DNA of 64,000 nucleotides from Caulobacter sp. 17J80-11 (GCF_014349105.1 NZ_JACSJI010000003.1:220521-284520), one strand, 5' to 3'; counted from the stretch's first letter, positions 37,975-46,768 are shown. A program made the numbers and translations. Notes: generated from the letters alone by a model not told the origin.

Positions 37975-39162
37975 TCAGAGGGCGGGCGTGGCGGAGGCGG
38001 CCGGGGCGACCGAGGCGACCGGCAGGGGCGCGTCGGCCTTGGCGTCGGCCTTCACCGCCGTCGGCTTGGGCGTGACCTTCTGGCCGGGGCGGGCGCGCTG
38101 CACGCCGTCCACGATCACCTTGTCGGTGGGGGCCAGGCCGCCGCGCACGACGCGCAGGCCGCCCGAGCTGAGCGGGCCCAACTGCAGCGGCTTGGCCGCC
38201 ACCGTGCCGTCGGGACCGACCACCAGGGCCACCTTGCGGGGGCCGTCGGTGACGACCGCGGCGTCAGGGATCAGCATGGCCTTGTAGGCGCCCGAGCCCT
38301 GCAGCTTGGCGTGGCCGAACATGCCCGGCTTGATGAAGCCGCCCGGGTTGTTCACGACCGCGCGCAGCCGCACCGTGCCGGAGCTGGCGTCCAGCGCGTT
38401 GTCGGAGAAGTCGAGCTGGCCGCTCCAGCGGTAGTCGCCTTCGTCCTGCAGGCGGATGCGCACGGGCGCGGCCTGGGCGGCGCGGCTCTGGCGCTGGTAT
38501 TTCAGCAGCAGGGCTTCCGACGCTTCGAAGGTGAAGTGGATCGGCTCGGTCGAGACCACGGTGGTCAGCGGCTCGCCGGTGGTGCCCACCAGGTTGCCGG
38601 CGTCGACCCGGCGATCGGACACGCGGCCCGAGACGGGGGCGACGACGCGGGTGAACTCGACGTCCAGCGCGCGCGCCTGCACGGCCGCCTGGGCGGCGGC
38701 GAGGCCGGCCTCGCTCTGGGCGACGGCGGCCTGCTTCTGGTCGACCTCCTGCTGCGACACCGCCTTGGCGTCGAGCAGGCGCCGCGCGCGCTCCAGTTCG
38801 GCGCGGGCGAGCGTCAGGCCGGCGCGGGCGCGGGCCTCCTCGGCCTTGGCGGCGGACAGCTGGGCCTGGAAGGGCCGGGCGTCCAGGCTGAACAGCAACT
38901 GGCCCTTCTTTACGAACTGGCCGTCGCGGAAGTGGATCTGCTGCAGGTAGCCCGACACGCGCGGGCGCACCTCGACGCGCTGCACCGCTTCGAACCGGCC
39001 GACATAGTCGTCCCAGTCCACCACGTCCTGCACCAGAGGGGCGGCCACGGAGACCGGCGGGGCCATGCCGCCGGCCGGCGGCCCGTCGGCCTTCTTGGCG
39101 CCGCAGGCGGAAAGGGCCGTGGCGGCGAGCAGCGCGCAGGCGATGGTGGGGAGCCGTCGCAT
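37975..39162 (-). CDS. RND efflux periplasmic adaptor lipoprotein
   Basis: 395 residues from the ATG at 39162 (AGGA eight bases upstream); an ATG-type start 21 bases earlier adds seven residues before the signal. Lipobox LSAC, Cys20. Membrane fusion protein layout: VEVRPRVSGYLQQIHFRDGQFVKKGQ lipoyl half, an Ala/Glu-rich hairpin, VVAPVSGRVSDRRVDAGNLV second lipoyl half, and beta-barrel domain. The Pro/Ala-rich C-terminus is unstructured. First gene of the operon, read from the TetR-controlled divergent promoter. Confidence 0.95.
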   Translation of the reverse strand: MRRLPTIACALLAATALSACGAKKADGPPAGGMAPPVSVAAPLVQDVVDWDDYVGRFEAVQRVEVRPRVSGYLQQIHFRDGQFVKKGQLLFSLDARPFQAQLSAAKAEEARARAGLTLARAELERARRLLDAKAVSQQEVDQKQAAVAQSEAGLAAAQAAVQARALDVEFTRVVAPVSGRVSDRRVDAGNLVGTTGEPLTTVVSTEPIHFTFEASEALLLKYQRQSRAAQAAPVRIRLQDEGDYRWSGQLDFSDNALDASSGTVRLRAVVNNPGGFIKPGMFGHAKLQGSGAYKAMLIPDAAVVTDGPRKVALVVGPDGTVAAKPLQLGPLSSGGLRVVRGGLAPTDKVIVDGVQRARPGQKVTPKPTAVKADAKADAPLPVASVAPAASATPAL

Positions 39163-39255
39163 CAGCGAAGTCCTGTATTGCAAAGGGAAGCCCGCCCGAC
39201 GCGCGCTCCTTGGGGGACCCGGGGGAGGGGGCGGAGCTGTCGTTGGGCGGGCTAA

Positions 39256-39316
39256 GTCAACGGTTGGTGACGTAACAATTGCCGAGTGCCGCGCCGTTTG
39301 TCAACGGACGTTGACA
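39256..39316. promoter_or_regulatory. efflux operon promoter with TetR operator
   Basis: A perfect palindrome TGTCAACG-ga-CGTTGACA (39299-39316) lies 17 bases before the tetR start. On the minus strand its TTGACA (39299-39304) can serve as the -35 box of the efflux operon, with AATTGT 18 bases on (39275-39280) as a -10. A weaker related site, GTCAACGGTTGGTGAC, lies at 39256-39271. Binding of the divergently encoded TetR protein here would block pump expression. Confidence 0.7.
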
Positions 39317-39333
39317 ATGCTAGAGCGCGAAAC

Positions 39334-39912
39334 GTGAAACCGGCCGTCCCGACCGCCCGAACCCGCAATTCCGCCGAGACCCGCGCGGCTATCCTGGTCG
39401 CCGCTCGCCGCCTGTTCGCGCGCGACAGCTACGAGCAGGTGGGCCTGCGCGACATCGGGGCGGCGGCCGGCGTGGATGCGGCGCTGATCATCCGCTACTT
39501 CGGCGGCAAGGAGGGGCTGTTCGCCGAGGTGCTGTCCTCGACCGGAGATCCGGGCGAGCTGTTCTCGGGCGACCGGGACACCTTCGGCCGCCGCATCGCC
39601 CACGCGGTGGCGACCGACGACAAGGGGCCGGAGGGGCTGGAAGGCCTGCTCATCGCCCTGCGCTCGGCCTCGTCGCCCAAGGCGTCAGGACTGTTGCGGC
39701 AGTCGGTGGAAGCCCGGTTCGTCGAGCCGCTGGCCGCGTGGATGGGCGGGCCTGAGCACATGACCCGCGCGCGGCTGATCTTCGCCTACGTGATGGGGGT
39801 GGCGGTGACCAAGGCGATGATGTCGCCTGGCGCGCCGCCGACGGCCGAGCAGGTCGAGGCCTTCACGGAGCGGTTCGCCCAGGACCTGCAGGCCTTGCTG
39901 GAACGGGAGTAG
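39334..39912 (+). CDS. TetR family repressor, probable regulator of the RND pump
   Basis: 192 residues from the GTG at 39334. N-terminal HTH: AETRAAILVAARRLFARDSY, VGLRDIGAAAGVDAALIIRY, FGGKEGLFAEVL. The C-terminal part (RARLIFAYVMGVAVTKAMM) resembles the ligand-binding domain of transporter-linked TetR proteins. It is divergent from the adaptor gene with the palindromic operator between them, so control of the pump and itself is the simple reading. Confidence 0.92.
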   Translation: MKPAVPTARTRNSAETRAAILVAARRLFARDSYEQVGLRDIGAAAGVDAALIIRYFGGKEGLFAEVLSSTGDPGELFSGDRDTFGRRIAHAVATDDKGPEGLEGLLIALRSASSPKASGLLRQSVEARFVEPLAAWMGGPEHMTRARLIFAYVMGVAVTKAMMSPGAPPTAEQVEAFTERFAQDLQALLERE

Positions 39913-39919
39913 CCCGGCC

Positions 39920-41560
39920 TCAGCCGGCGGCGCGGCGTTGACCGCGGCCGGCGTCTTCGACCTCGACTTCGGCCTCCGCCTCGCCCGCCAGGGCAAGGTT
40001 CATGGCCGCGCGCAGGCGCTCCGGCTTGATCGGCTTTTCGACCACGCAGGCCATGCCGATCGAGGTGTAGTGCTTGGCGTCGTCCGGATCGGCGTTGGCG
40101 GTCAGGGCGATGATCGGCACTTCGCGTTCCGGGCCGGTCAGGGCGCGGATGGTCTTGGTCGCCTGGACGCCGTCCATGCGCGGCATCTTGATGTCCATCA
40201 GCACCAGGTCGAAGCGGCGGCTCTTCACCGCCTCAACGGCTTCCAGGCCGTCCTCGGCGCACTCTGAGGTGCAGCCGAACATTTCGCACAGCGCCTGGGC
40301 GACCACGCGGTTGGTGGCGTTGTCGTCGACGATCAGGATGTGCGGCTGAGCCTGCAGCTGAAGCTCTTCGAGCTGGGCCACGTTGCTGTCGCCGGCCCGT
40401 TCCAGCCGCGCCAGCGGAGCGCGGGCCTCGAAGGCGAAGGTCGAGCCGCGGCCCGGGTTGGAGTCGGCCCAGATGCGCCCGCCCATGGTCTCGGCGATCT
40501 GGCGGCAGATGGCCAGGCCAAGGCCCGAGCCGCCGTACTGCTGGCCCGGCGCGTGGACGAAAGGCTCGAAGATGGTCGCCAGCTTGTCCTTCGGAATGCC
40601 CGGGCCGTTGTCGCGGACGCTGCCTTCCAGGCGCACGTCGGCACCGTCGGCCACCGCGCGCAGGCTGGCCTCGACCACGCCGTTGCGGGCGAACTTCAGG
40701 GCGTTGCCGATCAGGTTGTTGAACACCTGCTTCAGGCGGGCGGAGTCGAAGCTGGCCGCCAGGTCCGGGTCGCCGTCGAAGCTGACCAGCAGCGAGACGT
40801 TGTCCTGGGCCGCGCGCGGCGCCCACAGGGCCTGCACGTCGTCCATCAGCTCGCGCACGAAGGTCGGCTGCGGCGAGAAGGCGAGCTCGCCGGCCTCGGC
40901 GCGCGACAGGTCCAGCGCGTCCGACAGGATGCGCAGCAGGGTCTCCGAGGAGTCCACGATGGTCTGCACGTACGCCTGGGCGTCGCGGCCCAGCGGCTGG
41001 CGCTGCAGCAGTTCGGCCACCGCCAGAACGCCGTTCATCGGCGTGCGGATCTCGTGGCTCATCACGGCCAGGAACTGGCTTTTCGCCCGGGCCGAGGCCT
41101 GGGCCAGGGTCTGCGCCTCGCCCAGCGAGCGGACCACCTCGGATAGTTCGTCGGCGCGCGCGCGGCTGGCGGCGCTGGTCGCCTGCAGCAGCGACAGCAC
41201 CGTGCCGACGCCCAGGTAACGGCCCTGGTCGGTGACGATGAAGCCGCGCATCAGGGTCGAAGCGCGCTCGGTCAGCATGGCGTCGCAGAAGGTGGAGATG
41301 GCGGTCGACGCCTCCACCACCACGGGTTCGACGTCCATCAGGGCGGTGATGGCTCGCTTGCCGAACAGTTCGCGGCCGAACTGGGCCGACATGCGCACGA
41401 GGAAGGCGTTGCGTTCGACCAGGCCGACCGGGCGGTCGCCTTCGACGACGGGGATGACCAGGGTGTCGGGTTCACGCTCGAAACGAGCGTAGACGTCCGC
41501 GCCGAGCGTCTCGGGCGAAATCGGCGTCGCCCGCTCCGTCAAGGTGTCGATCGTCGGCAT
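39920..41560 (-). CDS. CBS-domain hybrid histidine kinase with receiver
   Basis: 546 residues, no membrane spans. N-terminal pair of CBS motifs (about 15-125; LVIPVVEGDRPVGLVERNAF, RGFIVTDQGRYLGVGTV), HisKA with SHEIRTPMNG (His169), HATPase_c with NNLIGNALKFA, DNGPGIP, and GSGLGLAICRQIAETMGG, then a receiver domain about 407-525 with phospho-acceptor Asp456 in LVLMDIKMPRMDG. CBS domains commonly bind adenine nucleotides, so it may sense energy state or a nucleotide. No cognate response regulator or Hpt protein adjoins it. Confidence 0.92.
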   Translation of the reverse strand: MPTIDTLTERATPISPETLGADVYARFEREPDTLVIPVVEGDRPVGLVERNAFLVRMSAQFGRELFGKRAITALMDVEPVVVEASTAISTFCDAMLTERASTLMRGFIVTDQGRYLGVGTVLSLLQATSAASRARADELSEVVRSLGEAQTLAQASARAKSQFLAVMSHEIRTPMNGVLAVAELLQRQPLGRDAQAYVQTIVDSSETLLRILSDALDLSRAEAGELAFSPQPTFVRELMDDVQALWAPRAAQDNVSLLVSFDGDPDLAASFDSARLKQVFNNLIGNALKFARNGVVEASLRAVADGADVRLEGSVRDNGPGIPKDKLATIFEPFVHAPGQQYGGSGLGLAICRQIAETMGGRIWADSNPGRGSTFAFEARAPLARLERAGDSNVAQLEELQLQAQPHILIVDDNATNRVVAQALCEMFGCTSECAEDGLEAVEAVKSRRFDLVLMDIKMPRMDGVQATKTIRALTGPEREVPIIALTANADPDDAKHYTSIGMACVVEKPIKPERLRAAMNLALAGEAEAEVEVEDAGRGQRRAAG

Positions 41561-41729
41561 CTACTACGCCCGCCGTTCCCCAATTACCGCCTGATCTAAC
41601 TGGGACACTTTTGCAGAGTGGTTAAGTCGGCGGCCCCGACTGGTGGATTTCCCACGGAAATTCGTTCGATTTTCGACGGAAAGGATGAACGGGCGTAAAT
41701 ATTCGTGTGGCGGTTGTAATTTCCCCCGC

Positions 41730-42074
41730 TCAGGCGGCCGTGTCGTCCGGTCCGGACGCCTCGTCGAGGATCCAGTCCAGGAAGGCCTCGTGCGAGCGCG
41801 CGCGATCGACCGGCAGGGCCAGCACGCAGGGCGTCTCGTAGGGATGGCGTTCGAGCAGGCGCGCCTTCAGCGCCTCGGCCGCCGCGGCGCTGGTTTTAAG
41901 CAGCATGGGCGTCTCGACCGAGCGCTCGATCGCGCCCTGCCACCGATAAACCGAGCGTATGGCGCCGAGCACGTTGGCGCAGGCCGCCAGCCGGTCGGCC
42001 ACGGCTTCGGCCGCGAAGGCCTCGGCCGTTTCGGCGTCGGGCCAGGTGGTGTAGAGGAGGACGACGTCCGACAT
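41730..42074 (-). CDS. cutA: divalent cation tolerance protein CutA
   Basis: 114 residues. CutA1 trimeric fold: VVLLYTTWPDAETAEAFAAE near the N-terminus, LAACANVLGAIRSVYRWQG, and LERHPYETPCVLALPVD. The family is linked to copper and other divalent cation tolerance, with the biochemical role still debated. It is divergent from queC; about 170 bases separate it from the kinase gene downstream, space that must hold the kinase promoter. Confidence 0.94.
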   Translation of the reverse strand: MSDVVLLYTTWPDAETAEAFAAEAVADRLAACANVLGAIRSVYRWQGAIERSVETPMLLKTSAAAAEALKARLLERHPYETPCVLALPVDRARSHEAFLDWILDEASGPDDTAA

Positions 42075-42127
42075 ATCCGTTTCCGCTCCGGTCCGTCCCT
42101 ATATGAACGGCGGACCCGCGACTGCCC

Positions 42128-42856
42128 ATGACCTTGCAAGCATCTGAATTCGATCCCGCCGCCGCGGCGCTCGTCCTGTTTTCCGGCGGCCAGGACTCCA
42201 CCGTCTGCCTGGCCTGGGCGCTGAAGCGCTACGGCCGGGTCGAGACGGTCGGCTTCGACTACGGCCAGCGCCATTCGGTGGAGCTTGAGGCCCGCGACAC
42301 CGTGCGCGCCCACATCCTCGAGGTTCTGCCCGAGGCGGCCGAGCGGCTCGGCCCCGACCATCGCATCGACATCCGCGGCTTCGGCGAGGTGGCGGAGTCT
42401 GCGCTGACCCGTGAGCGCGCCATCGAGATGGACGCGCGCGGCCTGCCCTCGACCTTCGTGCCGGGCCGCAACCTGGTGTTCCTGACCTACGCCGCCGCGC
42501 TCGCCGACCGGCGCGGGATGGACGTGCTGGTCGGCGGCATGTGCGAGACCGACTTCTCCGGCTATCCCGACTGCCGGCGCGACACCATGGACGCCATGGA
42601 GCAGTCGCTGCGGCTGGGCATGGCGCGGCCGTTCCGCATCGAGACGCCGCTGATGTGGCTGACCAAGGCGCAGACCTGGGCCCTCACCGAAGAGCTGGGC
42701 GGGCGGGCGCTGGTCGATCTGGTGCTGGAGGACACCCACACCTGCTATCTCGGCGAGCGCGGCGAGCGGCGGGCCTGGGGCTACGGCTGCGGGACCTGCC
42801 CGGCGTGCGAGCTGCGCGCCAAGGGCCATGCCGAGTGGGCGGCGGTGAACGCGTGA
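42128..42856 (+). CDS. queC: 7-cyano-7-deazaguanine synthase QueC
   Basis: 242 residues. ATP-dependent conversion of 7-carboxy-7-deazaguanine to preQ0 in queuosine biosynthesis. PP-loop [14 protein letters not shown] near residue 20, and the C-terminal zinc-binding Cys cluster [22 protein letters not shown]. It overlaps queE by four bases (GTGA) and queD follows, forming a queCED unit. Confidence 0.96.
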   Translation: MTLQASEFDPAAAALVLFSGGQDSTVCLAWALKRYGRVETVGFDYGQRHSVELEARDTVRAHILEVLPEAAERLGPDHRIDIRGFGEVAESALTRERAIEMDARGLPSTFVPGRNLVFLTYAAALADRRGMDVLVGGMCETDFSGYPDCRRDTMDAMEQSLRLGMARPFRIETPLMWLTKAQTWALTEELGGRALVDLVLEDTHTCYLGERGERRAWGYGCGTCPACELRAKGHAEWAAVNA

Positions 42857-43488
42857 CCTACACCGTCAAGGAGATGTTCCTGACCGTCCAGGGCGAGGGC
42901 GGCCAGGCCGGCCGGCCCGCGGTGTTCCTGCGTTTCGCCGGCTGCAACCTGTGGAGCGGGCGCGAGCAGGACCGGGCCACGGCGGTCTGCACCTTCTGCG
43001 ACACCGACTTCGTCGGCACGGACGGCGAGGGGGGCGGCAAGTTCGCGACCGCCGAGGCCGCCGCCGACGCGGTCGCGGCCAAGTGGCTGGGGCCGGACGG
43101 CGAGCCGAAGCTGGTGGTCTGCACCGGCGGCGAGCCTCTGCTGCAGCTGGACGCGCCCCTGATCGACGCCCTGCACGCCCGCGGCTTCGAGATCGCGGTG
43201 GAGTCCAACGGCACGCTGAAGGCGCCGGCGGGGATCGACTGGATCTGCGTCAGCCCCAAGGCCGACGCGGCCCTGGCCCAGACCTCGGGCCAGGAGCTGA
43301 AGCTGGTGTTCCCGCAGAAAGGCGTCGATCCGGCCCGCTTCGAGGGGCTGGATTTCGAGCGCTTCTACCTGCAGCCGATGGACGGCCCGGACCGCGACGC
43401 GAACACGCACGCGGCGGTCGCCTATTGCCTCGCACACCCGCGGTGGCGTTTAAGCGTCCAGACCCACAAATACATCGGAGTTCCGTGA
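42853..43488 (+). CDS. queE: 7-carboxy-7-deazaguanine synthase QueE
   Basis: 211 residues from a GTG that overlaps the queC stop. Radical SAM enzyme forming the deazaguanine ring from carboxy-tetrahydropterin. The iron-sulfur motif is the extended form: Cys in FAGCNLW, then 14 residues, then CTFC (CX14CX2C), as described for Burkholderia multivorans Que[12 protein letters not shown] and [10 protein letters not shown] are further family motifs. Confidence 0.95.
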   Translation: MTYTVKEMFLTVQGEGGQAGRPAVFLRFAGCNLWSGREQDRATAVCTFCDTDFVGTDGEGGGKFATAEAAADAVAAKWLGPDGEPKLVVCTGGEPLLQLDAPLIDALHARGFEIAVESNGTLKAPAGIDWICVSPKADAALAQTSGQELKLVFPQKGVDPARFEGLDFERFYLQPMDGPDRDANTHAAVAYCLAHPRWRLSVQTHKYIGVP

Positions 43489-43524
43489 GCGCCGGCGCGC
43501 CCGCGGACCTGCAGACTTGAAGTT

Positions 43525-43896
43525 ATGACCGAGCCGCTTTTCGAGATCACCAAGGCCGCCCACTTCGACGCGGCCCACCACTTCCCGAACGGGCCTGAAG
43601 AGAGCCCGTACCGGCGGCTGCATGGTCACTCGTTCAAGGTCGAGGCGACGGTGCGCGGCCCGGCCCAGGGCGTGATGGGCTTCGTCGCCGACCTGGGCGA
43701 ACTGGACGCCGAGCTGCGCGCGGTGGCCGGCGAGCTGGATCATGGCCTGCTCAATGAGAAGCCCGGGCTGGAGGTGCCGAGCCTGGAGCACCTGTGCCTG
43801 TATTTCGCCGAGCGCCTGAAGCCGCGCTTCCCGGGCCTGTGCCGGGTGGTGCTGTCGCGCCCGACCATCGGCGAGAGCTGCGCGCTGAATCTGTGA
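43525..43896 (+). CDS. queD: QueD-like 6-carboxytetrahydropterin synthase
   Basis: 123 residues of the PTPS fold. Zinc ligands are present: His in DAAHHF (His18) and RLHGHSF (His33, His35); the catalytic Glu is in PTIGES. However the catalytic Cys that precedes HGH in typical QueD (C-x-x-x-HGH) is Tyr29 here (PYRRLHGH). Position after queC-queE, 36 bases on, argues for the queuosine pathway step, but the missing Cys means activity should be shown. Ends before a palindromic repeat. Confidence 0.88.
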   Translation: MTEPLFEITKAAHFDAAHHFPNGPEESPYRRLHGHSFKVEATVRGPAQGVMGFVADLGELDAELRAVAGELDHGLLNEKPGLEVPSLEHLCLYFAERLKPRFPGLCRVVLSRPTIGESCALNL

Positions 43897-43901
43897 GCTT
43901 A

Positions 43902-44050
43902 GGTCCTCCCCCTCTGGGGGAGGGGGACCACGCGAAGCGTGGTGGAGGGGGCTGAGTTCGCGCGTCGGAAGCCGCGCACTCCGCTGGAGCCCCCCACGGC
44001 GGCTTTCAGCCGCCCGCTTCCCCCCAGCGCTCCGCTCGGGGGGAGATCTA
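43902..44050. repeat. GC-rich palindromic repeat cluster
   Basis: A series of hairpins: TCCCCCTC-tg-GGGGGAGGGGGA, CCACGCGAAGCGTGG, GGCGGCTTTCAGCCGCC and CCCCCCAGCGCTCCGCTCGGGGGG. The style (CTCCCCC...GGGGGAG with inner CACGC-GAA-GCGTG) is that of dispersed Caulobacteraceae intergenic repeats. It lies between convergent queD and the lipoprotein gene. Confidence 0.75.
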
Positions 44051-44056
44051 CGACGC

Positions 44057-44275
44057 TCAGTCGTCGCCCTTTTTCTTCTTGTCTTTCTTGTCCTTGTCGG
44101 AGCCGGGCGTGACCACGTCGATGCCGGTCTCGACCACCGCGCCGGTGACCTTCACGCCGGTGACCACGACGTCGCCGGCGACCTTGACGGCCGAGCCCAC
44201 CAGGCAGCCCTGCAGGCTGAGGCCCCCGCCGATCAGGGCGGCGGCGAGCAGGAGGCGGGCGAGGGGACGGTTCAT
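44057..44275 (-). CDS. small lipoprotein, NF038104-like
   Basis: 72 residues. Signal with lipobox LQGC (Cys24), then a Val/Gly-rich segment of short repeats (GSAVKVAGDVVVTGVKVTGA) and an acidic-basic tail (KDKKDKKKKGDD). The layout matches a family of tiny alphaproteobacterial lipoproteins known only by number (NF038104); no function is known. ATG preceded by GGAGGTCC. Confidence 0.8.
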   Translation of the reverse strand: MNRPLARLLLAAALIGGGLSLQGCLVGSAVKVAGDVVVTGVKVTGAVVETGIDVVTPGSDKDKKDKKKKGDD

Positions 44276-44350
44276 GGCGGACCTCCGGCGAGAGCAGACC
44301 AGAACCTACCCGCAGAACGTTAAGGTTCGAAGGCGGCCGATCCGCGCGCC

Positions 44351-45448
44351 CTAGACCCGGCCCGGAACGAAGCTCGCCCCGCCGGTCTGGGCCCGGTGGC
44401 GCAGCCAGGCGTCGGCCAGCACGCAGGCGGTCATCGCCTCCATCACCGGGGCGGCGCGCAGGCCCACGCAGGGATCGTGGCGGCCCTTGGTCACCACCTC
44501 GACGTCCGAACCGTCCTCGTCGATCGAGCGGCGCGGGGTGAGGATGGAGGAGGTCGGCTTGAAGGCGGCGCGGGCCACGATCGGCTGGCCGGTGGAGATG
44601 CCGCCCAGCACGCCGCCGGCGTTGTTGGACAGGAACAGCGGGCCGGTCGGGCCGGCGCGCATCTCGTCGGCGTTGTCCTCGCCGGACAGCTCGGCCGAGC
44701 CGAAGCCGGCGCCGATCTCCACGCCCTTGGCGGCGTTGATCGACATCAGGGCGGCGGCCAGTTCGGCGTCCAGCTTGCCGTAGAGCGGCGCGCCCCAGCC
44801 GGCCGGCACGCCCTCGGCGACCACCTCGACGATCGCCCCGGCCGAGGAGCCGCGCTTGCGGGTCTCGTCGAGGAAGGCCTCCCACGCCTCCACCACGCCT
44901 GGGTCGGGCGAGAAGAACGGGTTGCGCGCGGTCTCGGCCCAGTCCCAGCGGCTGCGGTCGATCCTGTGCGGGCCGACCTGGACGACCGCGGCGCGGACGG
45001 AGACCGCCTCGCCCAGCACCTTGCGCGCCACCGCGCCGGCGGCCACGCGGGCGGCGGTCTCGCGCGCGGAGGAGCGCCCGCCGCCGCGCGGGTCGCGCAC
45101 GCCGTACTTGGCGAAGTAGGCGTAGTCGGCGTGGCCGGGCCTGAACTGGCGGGCGATGTCGCCGTAGTCCTTGGAGCGCTGGTCGACGTTCTCGATCATG
45201 ATCGAGATCGGCGTGCCGGTTGTGACGCCCTCGTGCACGCCCGAGAGGATGCGCGCCGCATCCGGCTCGCGCCGCTGGGTGACGAAGCGGCTGGTGCCGG
45301 GCCGACGCCGGTCCAGCTCGACCTGCAGGTCGGCTTCCGTGAGCGCCAGCCCCGGCGGGCAGCCGTCGACCACGCAGCCCAGCGCCGGGCCGTGGCTCTC
45401 GCCCCAGGTGGTGACGCGGAAAAGGTGGCCGAAGGTGTTGTGCGACAT
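44351..45448 (-). CDS. aroC: chorismate synthase
   Basis: 365 residues. Makes chorismate from EPSP with reduced FMN. Signatures: [20 protein letters not shown] at the N-terminus, [20 protein letters not shown], and the C-terminal [22 protein letters not shown]. Complete and normal length. It is followed on its upstream side by a composite palindromic repeat. Confidence 0.97.
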   Translation of the reverse strand: MSHNTFGHLFRVTTWGESHGPALGCVVDGCPPGLALTEADLQVELDRRRPGTSRFVTQRREPDAARILSGVHEGVTTGTPISIMIENVDQRSKDYGDIARQFRPGHADYAYFAKYGVRDPRGGGRSSARETAARVAAGAVARKVLGEAVSVRAAVVQVGPHRIDRSRWDWAETARNPFFSPDPGVVEAWEAFLDETRKRGSSAGAIVEVVAEGVPAGWGAPLYGKLDAELAAALMSINAAKGVEIGAGFGSAELSGEDNADEMRAGPTGPLFLSNNAGGVLGGISTGQPIVARAAFKPTSSILTPRRSIDEDGSDVEVVTKGRHDPCVGLRAAPVMEAMTACVLADAWLRHRAQTGGASFVPGRV

Positions 45449-45461
45449 GGACTGACCGTTA

Positions 45462-45557
45462 GCGCATTTTCCGCCGAAGTGGACGCCGGTTCGGCGGAGA
45501 AAATGCGCTCATTCAAAGTCTTCGAACTAACCCGATCCAACCGGATCGGGTTAGTTC
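45462..45557. repeat. composite palindromic repeat, copy 1
   Basis: Two hairpins joined by a short linker. First AGCGCATTTT-CCGCCGAA...TTCGGCGG-ag-AAAATGCGCT (45462-45510), then a perfect 14-bp stem AACTAACCCGATCC-aacc-GGATCGGGTTAGTT (45526-45557). The same composite occurs in inverted orientation at 49110-49205 with high similarity, linker included (CATTCAAAGTCTTC versus CATTCAGAGTCTTC). Confidence 0.85.
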
Positions 45558-45576
45558 TGGGCCACGCAGGGGCCGG

Positions 45577-46314
45577 TCACAAACAGGCGGCGGCGCGAAC
45601 GTCCGCCCAGGCGCTGGCGAACCGGCGCAGCCGTTCGCGCGCGCCGCTGATCACGCCCGCCTCGGCCGGTTTGAGCTTGAGGAAGAGGTGGCCGCGCTCG
45701 TGGCCGCCGGAAGCCGGCAGGCCCAGCCCTTTCAGGCGAAGCCGCGCGGGTTCGGCCAGGCCCTTGGGCACCCAGACCGACTGCGGGCCGGCCAGGGTCT
45801 CGACCTCGATGCGGCCCCCGTCGCGCAGGGTGCGCGGGTCGACCTCGACGGTCAGCCACAGGTCGTCGCCGGTCACCGACCAGCCGTCCTCGGCGGTGAT
45901 CCGCACCTTCAGGAACAGGTCCTCGCCGCCCGTGGCCTGGCCCTTCAGGCGCACGGGCGCGCCGTTGCGCAGGCCGCCCGGCAGGCGCAGGCCCAGCTTG
46001 CGGCCGTTGGGCAGGCGGATGTTGCGCGCCAGTCCGGCGTAGGCTTCGCGCGGGGTGATCTCCAGCGCCTCGCAGGCCGGTTCGGCCGCCGCCGCGGTCG
46101 CACGTGCGACGGTGGCGCGGGCGTCGTCGAGCCGCTGCAGCGTCCGGTAGGCTTCGATGACCTGGCGGAAGCGCTCCGGGTCGCCGCCCTGGTCGGGGCG
46201 CGCGGCCTTGGCCGCCGTGCGGAAGGCCGCCGCGGTCGCCTCGCGCGAGGCGCTAGCGGGAAGGCCGAGCAAGGTCCGCGCTTCCTGCGCGGTCATACCG
46301 GAGGTCTTCGACAT
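45577..46314 (-). CDS. DnaJ-like protein with degenerate J domain
   Basis: 245 residues. An N-terminal J-domain-like region (TAQEARTLLGLPASASRE, AYRTLQRLDDARA) has RPD at 39-41 where the HPD motif that stimulates DnaK should be. The rest matches the DnaJ/CbpA C-terminal substrate-binding domains: PREAYAGLARNIRLPNGRKL, DLFLKVRITAEDGW, and GHERGHLFLKLK. Without His it probably cannot trigger DnaK ATP hydrolysis in the normal way and may bind clients or compete with true DnaJ. Confidence 0.8.
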   Translation of the reverse strand: MSKTSGMTAQEARTLLGLPASASREATAAAFRTAAKAARPDQGGDPERFRQVIEAYRTLQRLDDARATVARATAAAAEPACEALEITPREAYAGLARNIRLPNGRKLGLRLPGGLRNGAPVRLKGQATGGEDLFLKVRITAEDGWSVTGDDLWLTVEVDPRTLRDGGRIEVETLAGPQSVWVPKGLAEPARLRLKGLGLPASGGHERGHLFLKLKPAEAGVISGARERLRRFASAWADVRAAACL

Positions 46315-46421
46315 CTCCGCAGATTTGCGGCAGCGATCGTCAACGCCGCGTTAAGCGTGAATCCCCCGTTGCGCCTGCGGTCATGGCGTGGCGACTCGAG
46401 CTGCCTCCTGGACGCGAGCGG

Positions 46422-46450
46422 AATGTCCGCTTTGGGTGGAAAGCGGACAT
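46422..46450. repeat. ATGTCCGCT palindrome, copy 1
   Basis: ATGTCCGCTTT-gggtgg-AAAGCGGACAT: perfect 11-bp arms. First of a set found only between 46.4 and 48.4 kb in this window. It lies 22 bases before the start of the first orphan gene. Confidence 0.85.
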
Positions 46451-46471
46451 CGCCCTCGCTAGCGTCAGCGC

Positions 46472-46768
46472 ATGCCTTACCCGGCCAAGATTCTCATTGT
46501 TGGCCCACTTCAGAGCCAGCCGGCACTGGCTGCCTTCGTCGAGGACTGTTTACGCGATGGCGTTGAACTGATCGCTGCGGTCGGTCCGGACGCATCCCGC
46601 ATCGAGCTCGAGGTCGATCTGTTGATCGTCGGTGACGCCTCGGATGAGAGCCGTTTCATCTGCACTACTTCACACGAAGACGAGACCTTCGGAGAGGCCT
46701 ACCAATTTGCCGACATGTGGGTCCCTGAAGGCACCGGGGAAAACCGAGTCGAGGTGGTTCGGCTCTAA
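46472..46768 (+). CDS. hypothetical protein
   Basis: 98 residues. I do not recognise the family. Mostly soluble, acidic, with a beta/alpha look: AKILIVGPLQSQPALAAF, DLLIVGDASDESRFICTT, ADMWVPEGTGENRVEV. The base composition is lower in GC than its neighbours and codon use is less biased (CAT, ATT, GTT, TTA occur), suggesting recent arrival. Its stop codon TAA is immediately followed by half a copy of the ATGTCCGCT palindrome. No strong ribosome site was found, so the start is uncertain. Confidence 0.6.
   Translation: MPYPAKILIVGPLQSQPALAAFVEDCLRDGVELIAAVGPDASRIELEVDLLIVGDASDESRFICTTSHEDETFGEAYQFADMWVPEGTGENRVEVVRL

Noticed and set aside
42075..42127. preQ1 riboswitch before queC
   Set aside because: Only 53 bases separate cutA and queC and I see no preQ1 aptamer pattern (A-rich tail and C-rich loop).
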